Notes: generated by a model from the letters alone, not told the origin. Shown: positions 23,906 through 32,300, counted from the stretch's first letter. The stretch: DNA of 32,608 bases from MESE01 sp036675035 (GCA_036675035.1 JAKFFO010000226.1:1-32608); one strand, 5' to 3'. Numbers and translations are program-made.

Positions 23906-26254
23906 ATGCTGCCCTCCATTGAACACCGCCTCGCCCTCGAACTTGCCGCCAAGCCGGCACAGGTAGCCGCCGCCATCGTCTTGCTGGACGAGGGTGCGAC
24001 GGTTCCATTCATTGCCCGTTATCGCAAGGAAGCGACCGGAGGACTCGACGACATCCAGTTGCGCCTTCTGGATGAGCGCTTGCGTTATCTGCGCGAACTG
24101 GAAGCGCGGCGCAAGACCATCATTGCGTCAATTGAAGAGCAAGGCAAAATGACGCCGGCACTGCTCGATGCAATTGCGCATGCCGAAGACAAGACTCTGC
24201 TGGAAGATCTGTATCTGCCATACAAGCAAAAGCGCCGCACGAAGGCGCAAATTGCCGTTGAAGCCGGTCTCACACCCTTGGCAGATGCACTGTTGGCAGA
24301 CCCAATGCTGAACCCGGAGAACGAAGCTACCAAATATGTAAAGCCGGCCTTCAGGATCGATAGCGTTGAGAACCCCGGCGTGCCGGATGCCAAGGCAGCG
24401 CTGGACGGTGCGCGGCAAATCCTGATGGAGCGCTTCGCCGAAGACGCGGCACTGTTGCAGGCCTTGCGCGAGTATCTGAACGAGCATGGCATCGTCGAAT
24501 CGAAGGTTGTCGATGGCAAGCAGGATGCCGGCGAAAAATTTGCAGACTATTTCGATTACACCGAAACGATCGGCACCATCCCATCGCACCGCGCCTTGGC
24601 ACTGTTCCGCGGCCGCCGCGAAGAGATACTGAACGTGGCGTTAAGGCTGGATACGGAAGAAGAAAAGCCGAAATGGGATGCGCCGCACAACCCGTGCGAA
24701 GGCCGCATCGCCGCCCGATTCGGCATCAGCAACAAAGGGCGCCCGGCCGACAAGTGGTTGGCCGATACGGTCCGCTGGACCTGGCGGGTAAAAGTATTCA
24801 TGCATCTTGAAACGGAGTTGATGACCACGTTGCGGGAAAAGGCGGAGCTGGAGGCGATCAATGTATTTGCCCGCAATCTCAAGGCCCTGCTGCTGGCGGC
24901 GCCTGCCGGTCCGCGCGTGACCATGGGGCTCGACCCGGGCTTGCGCACCGGCGTGAAAGTCGCGGTGGTGGACGCGACCGGCAAGGTGGTCGATACCGCA
25001 ACGATATATCCGCATCAGCCGCGCAATGACTGGGATGGATCGCTGCATACGCTGGCGCAGTTGTCGGAAAAGCATAAGGTAACGCTGATTTCGATTGGTA
25101 ACGGTACTGCGTCGCGCGAGACCGACAAGCTGGCGCAAGACTTGATCAAGCGACATCCGGAATTGAAGATGACCAAGATCGTGGTATCCGAAGCGGGCGC
25201 ATCGGTATATTCCGCTTCGGAATTCGCATCGCGTGAATTGCCGGACATGGATGTTTCGTTGCGTGGAGCGGTTTCGATAGCGCGCCGCTTGCAGGATCCA
25301 TTGGCGGAACTGGTGAAAATCGATCCGAAGTCGATTGGCGTTGGCCAATACCAGCACGACGTCGGCCAAACCCAGCTGGCGCGATCGCTGGACGCGGTTG
25401 TCGAAGATTGCGTCAACGCGGTCGGGGTCGATGTGAACACGGCCTCCGCACCGCTATTGGCAAGAGTGTCCGGACTTAATGCGAGCGTTGCGCAAAGCAT
25501 CGTGACCTACCGCGACATGAAGGGGCGCTTCGCATCGCGCGCGGCGTTACGGGCGGTGCCGCGGCTTGGTGACAAGACTTTCGAGCAGGCAGCCGGCTTC
25601 CTGCGCGTGATGGCCAGCGAAAATCCGCTCGATGCATCGGCAGTGCATCCTGAATCCTATCCACTGGTCGAGAAAATTCTGGCCGATGTCAAAAAAGACA
25701 TCAAAGGCGTCATTGGCGATACCAGCCTTTTGAAATCATTGAACCCGGCCAAGTATGCGGATGAAAGATTTGGCGTTCCGACCATTGCCGACATTTTGAA
25801 GGAACTGGAAAAACCCGGCCGCGATCCGCGCCCGGAGTTTACGACGGCATCGTTCAAGGAGGGCGTGGAAGAAATCAAGGATTTGCGCCCAGACATGATT
25901 CTCGAAGGGGTTGTGACCAATGTGGCTGCCTTTGGCGCCTTTGTCGATATCGGCGTACATCAGGATGGCCTGGTTCATATTTCCGCGTTATCCAACACTT
26001 TCGTCAAGGACCCGCACTCCGTAGTCAAGGCCGGGCAGGTGGTCAAGGTGAAAGTGCTGGAAATCGACGAGAAGCGCAAGCGGATCGCGCTTACCATGCG
26101 CTTGTCCGACAATGCGCCGATAGCCGGCGCAAAGCCAGAGCAACGGAGCGACCGGAATGATGCAAAACGCCTGTCGCAACATCAACAGCAGTCGCGTGAG
26201 CCGGTTGCAAACAATGCGATGGCGGCCGCATTTGCCAAAATCAAAGGTTCTTGA
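23906..26254 (+). CDS. tex: Transcription accessory protein Tex (S1 RNA-binding)
   Basis: 782 residues, the usual Tex length. Order: N-terminal helical domain (1-about 200, with IARYRKEATGGLDDIQLRLLDERL), central segment, YqgF/RNase H-like domain (about 330-450, TMGLDPGLRTGVKVAVVD), helix-hairpin-helix repeats (about 500-570, VGVDVNTASAPLLARVSGLN and SRAALRAVPRLGDKTFEQAAGFLR) and a C-terminal S1 domain (about 665-735, GVVTNVAAFGAFVDIGVHQDGLVH). A short polar tail rich in Gln/Asn/Ala ends the protein. Tex binds nucleic acid and affects transcription and virulence in several bacteria; its exact activity is not settled. No obvious operon partner. Confidence 0.96.
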   Translation: MLPSIEHRLALELAAKPAQVAAAIVLLDEGATVPFIARYRKEATGGLDDIQLRLLDERLRYLRELEARRKTIIASIEEQGKMTPALLDAIAHAEDKTLLEDLYLPYKQKRRTKAQIAVEAGLTPLADALLADPMLNPENEATKYVKPAFRIDSVENPGVPDAKAALDGARQILMERFAEDAALLQALREYLNEHGIVESKVVDGKQDAGEKFADYFDYTETIGTIPSHRALALFRGRREEILNVALRLDTEEEKPKWDAPHNPCEGRIAARFGISNKGRPADKWLADTVRWTWRVKVFMHLETELMTTLREKAELEAINVFARNLKALLLAAPAGPRVTMGLDPGLRTGVKVAVVDATGKVVDTATIYPHQPRNDWDGSLHTLAQLSEKHKVTLISIGNGTASRETDKLAQDLIKRHPELKMTKIVVSEAGASVYSASEFASRELPDMDVSLRGAVSIARRLQDPLAELVKIDPKSIGVGQYQHDVGQTQLARSLDAVVEDCVNAVGVDVNTASAPLLARVSGLNASVAQSIVTYRDMKGRFASRAALRAVPRLGDKTFEQAAGFLRVMASENPLDASAVHPESYPLVEKILADVKKDIKGVIGDTSLLKSLNPAKYADERFGVPTIADILKELEKPGRDPRPEFTTASFKEGVEEIKDLRPDMILEGVVTNVAAFGAFVDIGVHQDGLVHISALSNTFVKDPHSVVKAGQVVKVKVLEIDEKRKRIALTMRLSDNAPIAGAKPEQRSDRNDAKRLSQHQQQSREPVANNAMAAAFAKIKGS

Positions 26255-26287
26255 TTTGATAACGCAGCGCTGCCCCCGCATTTTTCC

Positions 26288-26293
26288 TATAAT
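26288..26293 (+). promoter_or_regulatory. Predicted -10 box of grxD-ubiX
   Basis: Perfect TATAAT 27 nt before the grxD ATG, in the 66-bp gap after tex. No good -35 is present at 16-18 bp; TTGATA (26256-26261) is 26 bp away. Confidence 0.45.
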
Positions 26294-26320
26294 GGCGTTA
26301 TTCATTTCAATGAGGCAGCC

Positions 26321-26632
26321 ATGAGCGACGTACAAACCTGGATCAAAGAAACCGTGACCAAAAATCCGGTCGTGTTGTTTATGAAAGGCACCGCCCAGTT
26401 CCCGCAGTGCGGTTTTTCAGGGCGTGCGATTCAATTGTTGAAGGCCAGCGGGGTTGAAGATATCGTCACGGTCAATGTGCTCGATGATCCGGAAGTGCGT
26501 CAGGGCATCAAGGACTATTCAAGCTGGCCAACCATTCCGCAACTCTATGTCAAAGGCGAATTCGTCGGCGGCTCGGACATCATGAACGAGATGTTCGAAT
26601 CCGGCGAATTGCAAACGCTGTTGAAGGGCTGA
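26321..26632 (+). CDS. grxD: Monothiol glutaredoxin
   Basis: 103 residues with the monothiol active site CGFS (Cys30) in FPQCGFSGRAI, glutathione-binding WPTIPQLYVKGEFVGGSDI and a KGT motif (22-24). Monothiol glutaredoxins of this class bind and deliver [2Fe-2S] clusters with BolA-type partners. The ATG follows a GAGG ribosome site. ubiX starts 1 nt after its stop, so the two are cotranscribed. Confidence 0.97.
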   Translation: MSDVQTWIKETVTKNPVVLFMKGTAQFPQCGFSGRAIQLLKASGVEDIVTVNVLDDPEVRQGIKDYSSWPTIPQLYVKGEFVGGSDIMNEMFESGELQTLLKG

Positions 26633-26633
26633 G

Positions 26634-27254
26634 ATGGACGCGTCTCCAGGCGCTTCCGTTAGGTCAATTTCGCCGCATCCGAAGCGGTTAATCGTCGCCA
26701 TCACCGGCGCTACCGGCGCCGTGTATGGAGTGCGCCTGTTGCAGGTGCTGCACGATATTTCGGAAATTGAAACCCATCTGATAGTGTCGGATGCCGGCGT
26801 GCTTAATTTGCATCAGGAACTCGACATGAACCGCAGGGACATCGAGGCGCTGGCCGATGTCGTACACAACGTGCGCGATGTCGGCGCATCGCTTGCAAGC
26901 GGCTCCTTCCAGTCGGAAGGAATGATTGTCGCCCCTTGTTCGATGAAAACGCTGGCTTCGATTGCCCATGGATTATCGGAAAATCTGATTACGCGGGCCG
27001 CTGACGTGGTGCTGAAAGAGCGTCGTCGCCTGGTGCTGATGGTGCGCGAAACGCCTTTCAACCTGGCTCATCTTCGCAACATGACGGCTGTCACTGAAAT
27101 GGGCGGCATCATCTTTCCTCCATTACCGGGTTTCTATCATCGGCCAAGCTCTATCGCAGAGATGGTCGACCATACAGTCGGTCGTGTGATCGATTTGTTC
27201 TCCATTCCCCATGCACTGACACCACGCTGGGGCGGGCTCAAGGCGACTGACTAA
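26634..27254 (+). CDS. ubiX: Flavin prenyltransferase UbiX
   Basis: 206 residues. FMN-binding VAITGATGAVYGVRLLQVL (about 22-40), HLIVSDAGVLNL, the GSFQSEGMIVAPCSMKTLASIAHG segment, the RRRLVLMVRETPFNLAHLRNM block with the conserved Arg and Glu, and C-terminal VGRVIDLF. It makes the prenylated FMN cofactor used by UbiD, which decarboxylates the ubiquinone precursor. The first 18 residues look non-conserved, so an internal start cannot be excluded, but the ATG is 1 nt after the grxD stop. Convergent with the lipoprotein gene. Confidence 0.95.
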   Translation: MDASPGASVRSISPHPKRLIVAITGATGAVYGVRLLQVLHDISEIETHLIVSDAGVLNLHQELDMNRRDIEALADVVHNVRDVGASLASGSFQSEGMIVAPCSMKTLASIAHGLSENLITRAADVVLKERRRLVLMVRETPFNLAHLRNMTAVTEMGGIIFPPLPGFYHRPSSIAEMVDHTVGRVIDLFSIPHALTPRWGGLKATD

Positions 27255-27291
27255 GCTTCCTTTAACTGAACGGCCATACTATTTGGGCAGA

Positions 27292-27615
27292 TCAACGTCG
27301 ATCGTGACCGCGTCCCCGCGGCCCATGCGATCGATGCCCATCGCCGCGGTGTCCCTCTCTGAATTTGCCATGATGCCCCCTTTTGCTCGCCCCATGGTGC
27401 CGGTGGCCTCCATGTCCTCCGTGAATACCAAGTCCGAATGTAATACCCGGAACGGTGTACATCGGTGGCGCCACATAAACAGGCGGTGCAACATAGACTT
27501 CCTGACCATATGGATATGCGCTATAAACCGGATAATCGGGATAGGTCGAATATGTTCCTACCGCGCATCCGGTCAACAGCGTTATGGAGAACAGTAAAAT
27601 CAGCAGGCGTTTCAT
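27292..27615 (-). CDS. His/Gly-rich small lipoprotein, unknown function
   Basis: 107 residues with a lipoprotein signal (MKRLLILLFSITLLTGC, lipidated Cys17). The next 45 residues are rich in Tyr/Pro/Val with repeated PPVYVAPP-type units; the C-terminal 45 contain 11 His plus many Gly and Arg (GGHGGHRHHG, RGHHG). Ribosome site GAGGGT precedes the ATG. The composition suggests binding of Ni, Zn or Cu, or an unstructured envelope protein; no catalytic domain is seen. Similar low-complexity lipoproteins occur in related bacteria, but I know of no established function. Confidence 0.8.
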   Translation of the reverse strand: MKRLLILLFSITLLTGCAVGTYSTYPDYPVYSAYPYGQEVYVAPPVYVAPPMYTVPGITFGLGIHGGHGGHRHHGASKRGHHGKFREGHRGDGHRSHGPRGRGHDRR

Positions 27616-27720
27616 GGCACCCTCGGTAGTTGCATTTATCTGCTCAAGTTTAGTACTCGTTTGTGCATTGGATTATTTATTAAACCAATGCTTTGGTATC
27701 GAAATGTAACAATCTGAAAA

Positions 27721-27757
27721 AGCAAAAAGCCCAACCTTGTTGGTTGGGCTTTTTGCT
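27721..27757 (-). terminator. Strong bidirectional terminator after tRNA-Thr
   Basis: A perfect 16-bp stem, AGCAAAAAGCCCAACC (27721-27736) with its reverse complement (27742-27757), loop TTGTT. The A-rich/T-rich ends give U-tracts on both strands. It lies 14 nt beyond the 3' end of the minus-strand tRNA-Thr and upstream of the lipoprotein gene, so it ends the tRNA transcript. Confidence 0.93.
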
Positions 27758-27770
27758 TGATTGTATTAAT

Positions 27771-27846
27771 TGGTGCCGGCTGCAGGACTTGAACCCGCCA
27801 CCCCATGATTACAAATCATGTGCTCTACCAGATGAGCTAAGCCGGC
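27771..27846 (-). tRNA. tRNA-Thr (anticodon TGT)
   Basis: 76 nt on the minus strand with encoded CCA. Acceptor GCCGGCT pairs with AGCCGGC; D arm AGCTCATCTGGTAGAGC; anticodon stem CATGA/TCATG around TTTGTAA, giving TGT, which reads ACA codons; T arm GGTTCAAGTCC. It lies just downstream of sspB; a TACAAT -10-like box (27870-27865) lies between the sspB stop and the tRNA, so it may have its own promoter. Confidence 0.97.
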
Positions 27847-27872
27847 GAAACTGGGAAGTTCGATATTGTACT

Positions 27873-28391
27873 TTATTTGATACGGGTGAGTGTCGGACGG
27901 CCGCCCTTTTTTGGCGGGTTGGGATCGTCGTCGGAGCCGTCGCCTCCGGTCGGGCCGCTTGTTTCCGATAATGCAGGTACGGCCGATAGAGTCGGAGGAG
28001 CAGAGGGTGATTCAACCGTTGAAGTCGCCGCGCCGCCCTCCGTCAATCCCGGTAAGGTTTCGTCGTTTCCGGAAGGCGATTTCGATACGTCGAAGGCCAT
28101 CCCCTGCCCGTTCTCACGTGCGTAAATGGCGACTACATTCTGTACCGGCACTGAAATTTCGCGAGATACGCCGCCGAATCGCGCATTGAAATGAATGAAA
28201 TCGTTTTCCATCTTCAGGCTGCTGGTAGCACTGAAGCTGATGTTAAGAACAATTTCGCCATTCTTGACGAATTCCCGCGGTACGCGAGTCTGCCCATCAA
28301 CTGCGGCTGCCAGATAAGGGGTATATCCGTTATCGGTGCACCATTCGTAGATTGCGCGCAACAAATAGGGTTTGGTAGATGTTTCAGACAT
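27873..28391 (-). CDS. sspB: ClpXP protease specificity-enhancing factor SspB
   Basis: 172 residues. The N-terminal domain (1-about 110) holds KPYLLRAIYEWCTDNGYTPYLAAAVD, VNISFSA-like strand (seen as VLNISFSATSSL) and NARFGGVSREISVPVQNVVAIYARENGQGMAF, which bind ssrA-tagged proteins. A long Pro/Ser/Gly-rich flexible linker (about 105-160) leads to the C-terminal KGGRPTLTRIK, which resembles the ClpX-binding XB peptide of E. coli SspB. It delivers tagged proteins to ClpXP. It follows sspA after 130 bp on the same strand. Confidence 0.95.
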   Translation of the reverse strand: MSETSTKPYLLRAIYEWCTDNGYTPYLAAAVDGQTRVPREFVKNGEIVLNISFSATSSLKMENDFIHFNARFGGVSREISVPVQNVVAIYARENGQGMAFDVSKSPSGNDETLPGLTEGGAATSTVESPSAPPTLSAVPALSETSGPTGGDGSDDDPNPPKKGGRPTLTRIK

Positions 28392-28521
28392 GAGGGCTAG
28401 ACTAGCACAGAGCGCTAGCGGTTACAGCAGACATGCACCGTGCTTTAAAACTTCGTTCTTGGTCGGCCAGAATGCAACCAGCCACGAACCGCAATACACG
28501 GTGCCTGCCACAGCAATCGCC

Positions 28522-29133
28522 TTATCGGCGCATCACCTTTTCTGAAGGAGTCAGCGCTTCGATGTAGGCAGGGCGGGAGAAGATGCGCTCACCATATTTC
28601 ATTAGTGGCGCTGCCGTTTTGGACAGTTCGATTCCGTAATGATCGAGGCGCCATAACAATGGAGCAATTGCAACATCGAGCATGGAAAACTCGTCACCCA
28701 ACATGTATTTATTCTTTAGAAACAACGGAGCCAAAGTCGTGAGGCGATCGCGGATTTCGGCGCGCGCCTTGTCATGGATTTTTTCTGTGCCTTTGGTCTT
28801 GTCATTTTCCAAAGTGTGAACATGAATGAACAATTCTTTTTCGAAATTGAACAGCATCAAACGCGCACGTGCACGCATCAGCGGATCCGCTGGCATCAAC
28901 TGTGGATGCGGAAAACGTTCATCGATATATTCGTTGATGATATTGGATTCATACAGAACCAAATCACGTTCGACAAGAATCGGGACTTGGCCGTACGGAT
29001 TCATCGTCGATATATCTTCCGGCTTGTTGAAAAGATCAACATCGCGAACTTCAAAGTCCATGCCCTTCTCGAACAACACAAGACGGCAACGCTGAGAAAA
29101 AGGGCAGGTCGTGCCCGAATAGAGAACCATCAT
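28522..29133 (-). CDS. sspA: Stringent starvation protein A (GST-like)
   Basis: 203 residues with the glutathione-transferase fold. The thioredoxin-like domain (1-80) shows VLYSGTTCPFSQRCRLVLFEKG, PYGQVPILVERDLVLYESNIINEYIDERFPHPQLMP, then an all-helical domain ending in DEFSMLDVAIAPLLWRLDHYGIEL. Sequence features fit SspA, which in enterobacteria binds RNA polymerase and affects stationary-phase and acid-stress transcription rather than conjugating glutathione. AAGGAA precedes the tandem ATGATG start. It lies downstream of petABC with a terminator-like hairpin between. Confidence 0.95.
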   Translation of the reverse strand: MMVLYSGTTCPFSQRCRLVLFEKGMDFEVRDVDLFNKPEDISTMNPYGQVPILVERDLVLYESNIINEYIDERFPHPQLMPADPLMRARARLMLFNFEKELFIHVHTLENDKTKGTEKIHDKARAEIRDRLTTLAPLFLKNKYMLGDEFSMLDVAIAPLLWRLDHYGIELSKTAAPLMKYGERIFSRPAYIEALTPSEKVMRR

Positions 29134-29158
29134 TTTTATAGTTCCTTAGAAACAAAGA

Positions 29159-29183
29159 GGGTGAGACGTGCAACGGCTCACCC
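29159..29183 (-). terminator. Probable terminator of petABC
   Basis: GGGTGAG (29159-29165) pairs with CTCACCC (29177-29183); the loop holds a small inner CGT/ACG pairing. On the minus strand it is followed by CTCTTTGTTTCT, a broken U-tract. It lies between petC and the sspA start codon, so it could end or attenuate the pet transcript before sspA. Confidence 0.55.
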
Positions 29184-29256
29184 TGAAACGAATGTCGAAG
29201 TTGCTGACAGATTCAGATAAGCTCCATCCCCGCTTTGGCGACGATGAACTTTTGTG

Positions 29257-30021
29257 TCACTTGACTTCTTTCCAATAGGAAGCATTCAAGCGCCAGGCGA
29301 GCACCACGAAAATTCCCATGAAAAGCAATACCCATACGCCGAGTTGTTTGCGCTTCTGCTGTACCGGTTCAGCCATCCAGCTCATGAAAGCCACCAGATC
29401 GGCCACCGCGGTATCGTATTCGACGGTCGAAAGCTTTCCGGGCTTCACTTGTTCGAAACCAACGAACTTATGTATCGTTTTGGATGGATCATGCGGATCT
29501 TTCACATCGACAAACTTGGCTTCGCGCACACCTTGCAGTTCCCATAACGCATGTGGCATCCCGACATTCGGGAATACCAGGTTGTTCCACCCAGTCGGAC
29601 GGCTATCATCCTTGTAGAAGGTACGCAGATAGGTATAGAGCCAATCGGCGCCCGATCCCGCTCCGGAAGACTTGGCACGCGCAATCACCGACAAATCCGG
29701 CGGTGCGGCACCAAACCACGCCTTACCGTCTGCGGCGGTCATCGTAGTCGTCATTAAATCGCCAACTTTGTCGGATGTGAAAAGCAGGTTTTTCTTGATT
29801 TGCTCCTCGGACAACCCGATGTCTTGCAAGCGGTTGTAACGCATTGCAGAAGCGGAATGGCAGTTAAGGCAATAGTTGACGAACAGCTTCGCCCCGTTTT
29901 GCAAAGCGGCAAGATCTGTCGTGTGATCTGGCGCATTATCCAGCGGGACACCGCCTTCGGCAGCCAGTGCAACTGCCGGTGCCAATACCAACGCCGCAAT
30001 TAATTTTTTAAGCAAGTTCAT
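29257..30021 (-). CDS. petC: Cytochrome c1 of the bc1 complex
   Basis: 254 residues from MNLLKKLIAALVLAPAVALA, a Sec signal peptide. Heme c attaches at CLNCH (Cys51, Cys54, His55); the axial Met is probably Met155 in FPNVGMPHALWEL. A C-terminal membrane anchor spans about 228-248 (VWVLLFMGIFVVLAWRL). It carries electrons from the Rieske protein to cytochrome c. The ATG at 30021 has AAAGGGA upstream; the longer frame to 30096 overlaps petB and is not used. Last gene of petABC. Not fused to cytochrome b, unlike in some alphaproteobacteria (fbcH). Confidence 0.97.
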   Translation of the reverse strand: MNLLKKLIAALVLAPAVALAAEGGVPLDNAPDHTTDLAALQNGAKLFVNYCLNCHSASAMRYNRLQDIGLSEEQIKKNLLFTSDKVGDLMTTTMTAADGKAWFGAAPPDLSVIARAKSSGAGSGADWLYTYLRTFYKDDSRPTGWNNLVFPNVGMPHALWELQGVREAKFVDVKDPHDPSKTIHKFVGFEQVKPGKLSTVEYDTAVADLVAFMSWMAEPVQQKRKQLGVWVLLFMGIFVVLAWRLNASYWKEVK

Positions 30022-30040
30022 TCTTTTATCCCTTTGCGGC

Positions 30041-31444
30041 TTAATGCGGGTGGAACGTGACACGGCTTGGCACGGGCTTGAAAGTACCCATTGCACTCCA
30101 CCACGGCATCAACAGGAAGAAGCCAAAATAAATAAAGGTGCAGATTTGGGCAACCAGAGTAAGTGCCGCAGTCGGCGGCTTCACGCCCAGATAACCGAGC
30201 ACTACAAACGCAATGCCGAAGATCGCATATACATATTTGTGCCAGGTAGGACGATACCGAATTGACCTGACCGGTGAAAAATCAAGCCACGGCATTGCTG
30301 CGAGGATCATCACCGAGACACCCATCAACACCACGCCCCAGAACTTCGCATCAAAAATCAGCATGCCTGCAATCGCAATCAAGCCGATTACTGCAATCGC
30401 CATTTTGACGATGCCGCTCAACCTCGATTTAAACGCGACCAAAGCCACGTACGCGATAATCCCGAGAATCAGCGCATATACGAACTGAGACGTGACTGCA
30501 CGCAGAATGGAATAGAACGGCGTGAAATACCAGACTGGCGCAATATGCGGCGGCGTCACCAGTGAGTTGGCCGGAATGAAGTTGTTATATTCAAGGAAGT
30601 AGCCACCCATCTCAGGCGCAAAAAACACGATCGCACTGAAGATGGTCAGGAATACAACTGCACCGAATATGTCGTGCACCGAATAATACGGATGCGATGG
30701 AATCGCATCCACAGGATGTCCATCCGGTCCGAGATTGTCCTTGACCTCGATACCGTCCGGATTATTGGATCCGACCTCATGCAAGGCCATCAAATGTGCG
30801 GCGACCAAACCAAGCAATACCAGCGGTATGGCAATGACGTGGAACGAGAAAAAGCGATTCAATGTCGCATCCGACACAACGTAATCGCCGCGTATCCAGA
30901 GTGACAGATCAGGGCCGATGAAAGGAATTGCGCCGAACAGGTTCACGATAACCTGGGCACCCCAGTAGGACATTTGCCCCCAAGGCAGGAGATATCCGAA
31001 GAAAGCTTCAGCCATCAAGCACAGGAAGATTGCAACGCCGAACAGCCAAAGCAGTTCGCGCGGCTTGCGGTATGAACCATAGAGCAGTGCCTTGGTCATG
31101 TGCAAATAGATGATGACAAAAAACGCCGATGCGCCAGTCGAGTGCATGTAGCGAATCAGCCAGCCCCAAGGCACATCACGCATGATGTACTCGACCGAAG
31201 CGAATGCCAGATTGGCGTCCGGCTTATAGTGCATCACAAGAAAAATACCGGTAACAATCTGGATCACCAGTACCAGCATCGCCAGTGAACCGAAGATCCA
31301 CCAGAAATTGAAATTTTTTGGAGCGTAATAATTTCCCCACTGCTCATTCCACAGCTTGGACAATGGGAAGCGGGCGTCGACCCAGTTCAGCGCTTTGGCT
31401 GCGACAGGTGCATCGGCAGGAAGCCGTTTTTCATTAAACGCCAT
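30041..31444 (-). CDS. petB: Cytochrome b of the bc1 complex
   Basis: 467 residues with eight or more hydrophobic helices. Heme ligands: His101 and His115, His202 and His217. The Qo-site segment reads TPPHIAPVWYFTPFYSILRAV, so the motif usually written PEWY is PVWY (303-306). HEVGSNNPDG (222-231) marks the end of the bH helix. It oxidises ubiquinol at Qo and reduces quinone at Qi. Its ATG comes 2 nt after the petA stop. The C-terminal extra helices, about 60 residues beyond short mitochondrial forms, are normal for proteobacteria. Confidence 0.97.
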   Translation of the reverse strand: MAFNEKRLPADAPVAAKALNWVDARFPLSKLWNEQWGNYYAPKNFNFWWIFGSLAMLVLVIQIVTGIFLVMHYKPDANLAFASVEYIMRDVPWGWLIRYMHSTGASAFFVIIYLHMTKALLYGSYRKPRELLWLFGVAIFLCLMAEAFFGYLLPWGQMSYWGAQVIVNLFGAIPFIGPDLSLWIRGDYVVSDATLNRFFSFHVIAIPLVLLGLVAAHLMALHEVGSNNPDGIEVKDNLGPDGHPVDAIPSHPYYSVHDIFGAVVFLTIFSAIVFFAPEMGGYFLEYNNFIPANSLVTPPHIAPVWYFTPFYSILRAVTSQFVYALILGIIAYVALVAFKSRLSGIVKMAIAVIGLIAIAGMLIFDAKFWGVVLMGVSVMILAAMPWLDFSPVRSIRYRPTWHKYVYAIFGIAFVVLGYLGVKPPTAALTLVAQICTFIYFGFFLLMPWWSAMGTFKPVPSRVTFHPH

Positions 31445-31446
31445 GA

Positions 31447-32055
31447 TTACGCCTCGCCTTTCTCATCTTTGCCAATGACCAGCTTGGTGTCGCCGACATA
31501 CATGTGGCGCGGCACTTCCAGATTGTCCGGGGCCGGCTTGTTCTTGTAGACGCGCCCGGCAAGATCGAATGTCGAGCCGTGACACGGGCAAAGAAAACCG
31601 CCCACCCAGTCGTCCGGCAGCGATGGCTGCGGGCCGGATTGGAATTTGGTGGTAGGCGAGCAACCCAGATGGGAGCAAATTCCAACTGCCACGAGAATTT
31701 CCGGCTTGATCGAGCGATGCTCGTTACGGGCATATTCCGGCGTCAGTTCATTCGGATTGCGTTCGGAATTCGGATCGGCGAGCTGGTTGTCCAGTTTTGG
31801 CAGCTGCGCCACCATTTCGGGTGAACGCTTCAGGATCCACACCGGCTTGCCGCGCCATTCAACCGTTTTCATTTCCCCTGGCGCCAACCCGGCGATATCC
31901 ACTTCCACTGGTGCGCCGGCGGCTTTCGCCTTCTCCGACGGTTGAAAGGTAGACACAAAGGCCCCCGCTGTAGCCAATCCGGCTACCCCGCCCGCCGCAC
32001 ATGTCGCGACGAGCAAGCCACGTCGACCGGAGTCGACCTGCTTTTCGTTACTCAT
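31447..32055 (-). CDS. petA: Rieske iron-sulfur protein of the bc1 complex
   Basis: 202 residues. Residues 10-35 form a Tat-type uncleaved anchor (SGRRGLLVATCAAGGVAGLATAG, with twin Arg11-Arg12). The [2Fe-2S] ligands are Cys127 and His129 in CSHLGC and Cys156 and His159 in CPCHGS; Cys132 and Cys158 form the disulfide. It takes one electron from ubiquinol and gives it to cytochrome c1. First gene of petABC; the predicted promoter is about 56 bp upstream. Confidence 0.97.
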   Translation of the reverse strand: MSNEKQVDSGRRGLLVATCAAGGVAGLATAGAFVSTFQPSEKAKAAGAPVEVDIAGLAPGEMKTVEWRGKPVWILKRSPEMVAQLPKLDNQLADPNSERNPNELTPEYARNEHRSIKPEILVAVGICSHLGCSPTTKFQSGPQPSLPDDWVGGFLCPCHGSTFDLAGRVYKNKPAPDNLEVPRHMYVGDTKLVIGKDEKGEA

Positions 32056-32110
32056 ACCAACCCCAATCAGTCAAAATGCGAAATCTGTACGAAACTTCTA
32101 GCAACCTTAA

Positions 32111-32139
32111 ATTATATCGGAGCGTCGCACTGTTTTAAA
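32111..32139 (-). promoter_or_regulatory. Predicted promoter of petABC
   Basis: Minus strand: -35 TTTAAA (32139-32134), 17-bp spacer, -10 TATAAT (32116-32111). Transcription would start near 32104, leaving a leader of about 50 nt. The -10 is perfect; the -35 matches 4 of 6 positions. Confidence 0.6.
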
Positions 32140-32241
32140 GAAAATACATCTTTCGCTGCGCAATTAACGTGCATTTTCGGGAACTCGCCGGCCCGGAGAA
32201 CCGACTTGCTGCCAACTGCCCACTGTTCGGTGAACGAATAA

Positions 32242-32270
32242 TTACCATCCCCTCTTAAATCAATTACAAT
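32242..32270 (+). promoter_or_regulatory. Predicted promoter of mscL
   Basis: -35 TTACCA (32242-32247), 17-bp spacer, -10 TACAAT (32265-32270), 30 nt before the mscL ATG. Good spacing, moderate hexamers. Confidence 0.55.
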
Positions 32271-32300
32271 TTTTGAGCACAACTCAACGGAGGGCGGCAC

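Noticed and set aside
24641..25369. 242-residue minus-strand ORF opposite tex
   Set aside because: Antisense shadow of Tex; no domain and no start signal.
27279..27509. 76-residue minus-strand ORF overlapping the lipoprotein gene
   Set aside because: Alternative frame of the lipoprotein gene, without ribosome site; the lipoprotein frame has signal peptide and ribosome site.
27693..27971. 92-residue plus-strand ORF
   Set aside because: It runs through the terminator hairpin and antisense to tRNA-Thr, so it is a chance frame.
28435..28504. Inverted repeat GCACCGTG ... CACGGTGC between sspA and sspB
   Set aside because: Eight-base arms 54 nt apart can arise by chance, and no promoter boxes are placed to make it an operator.
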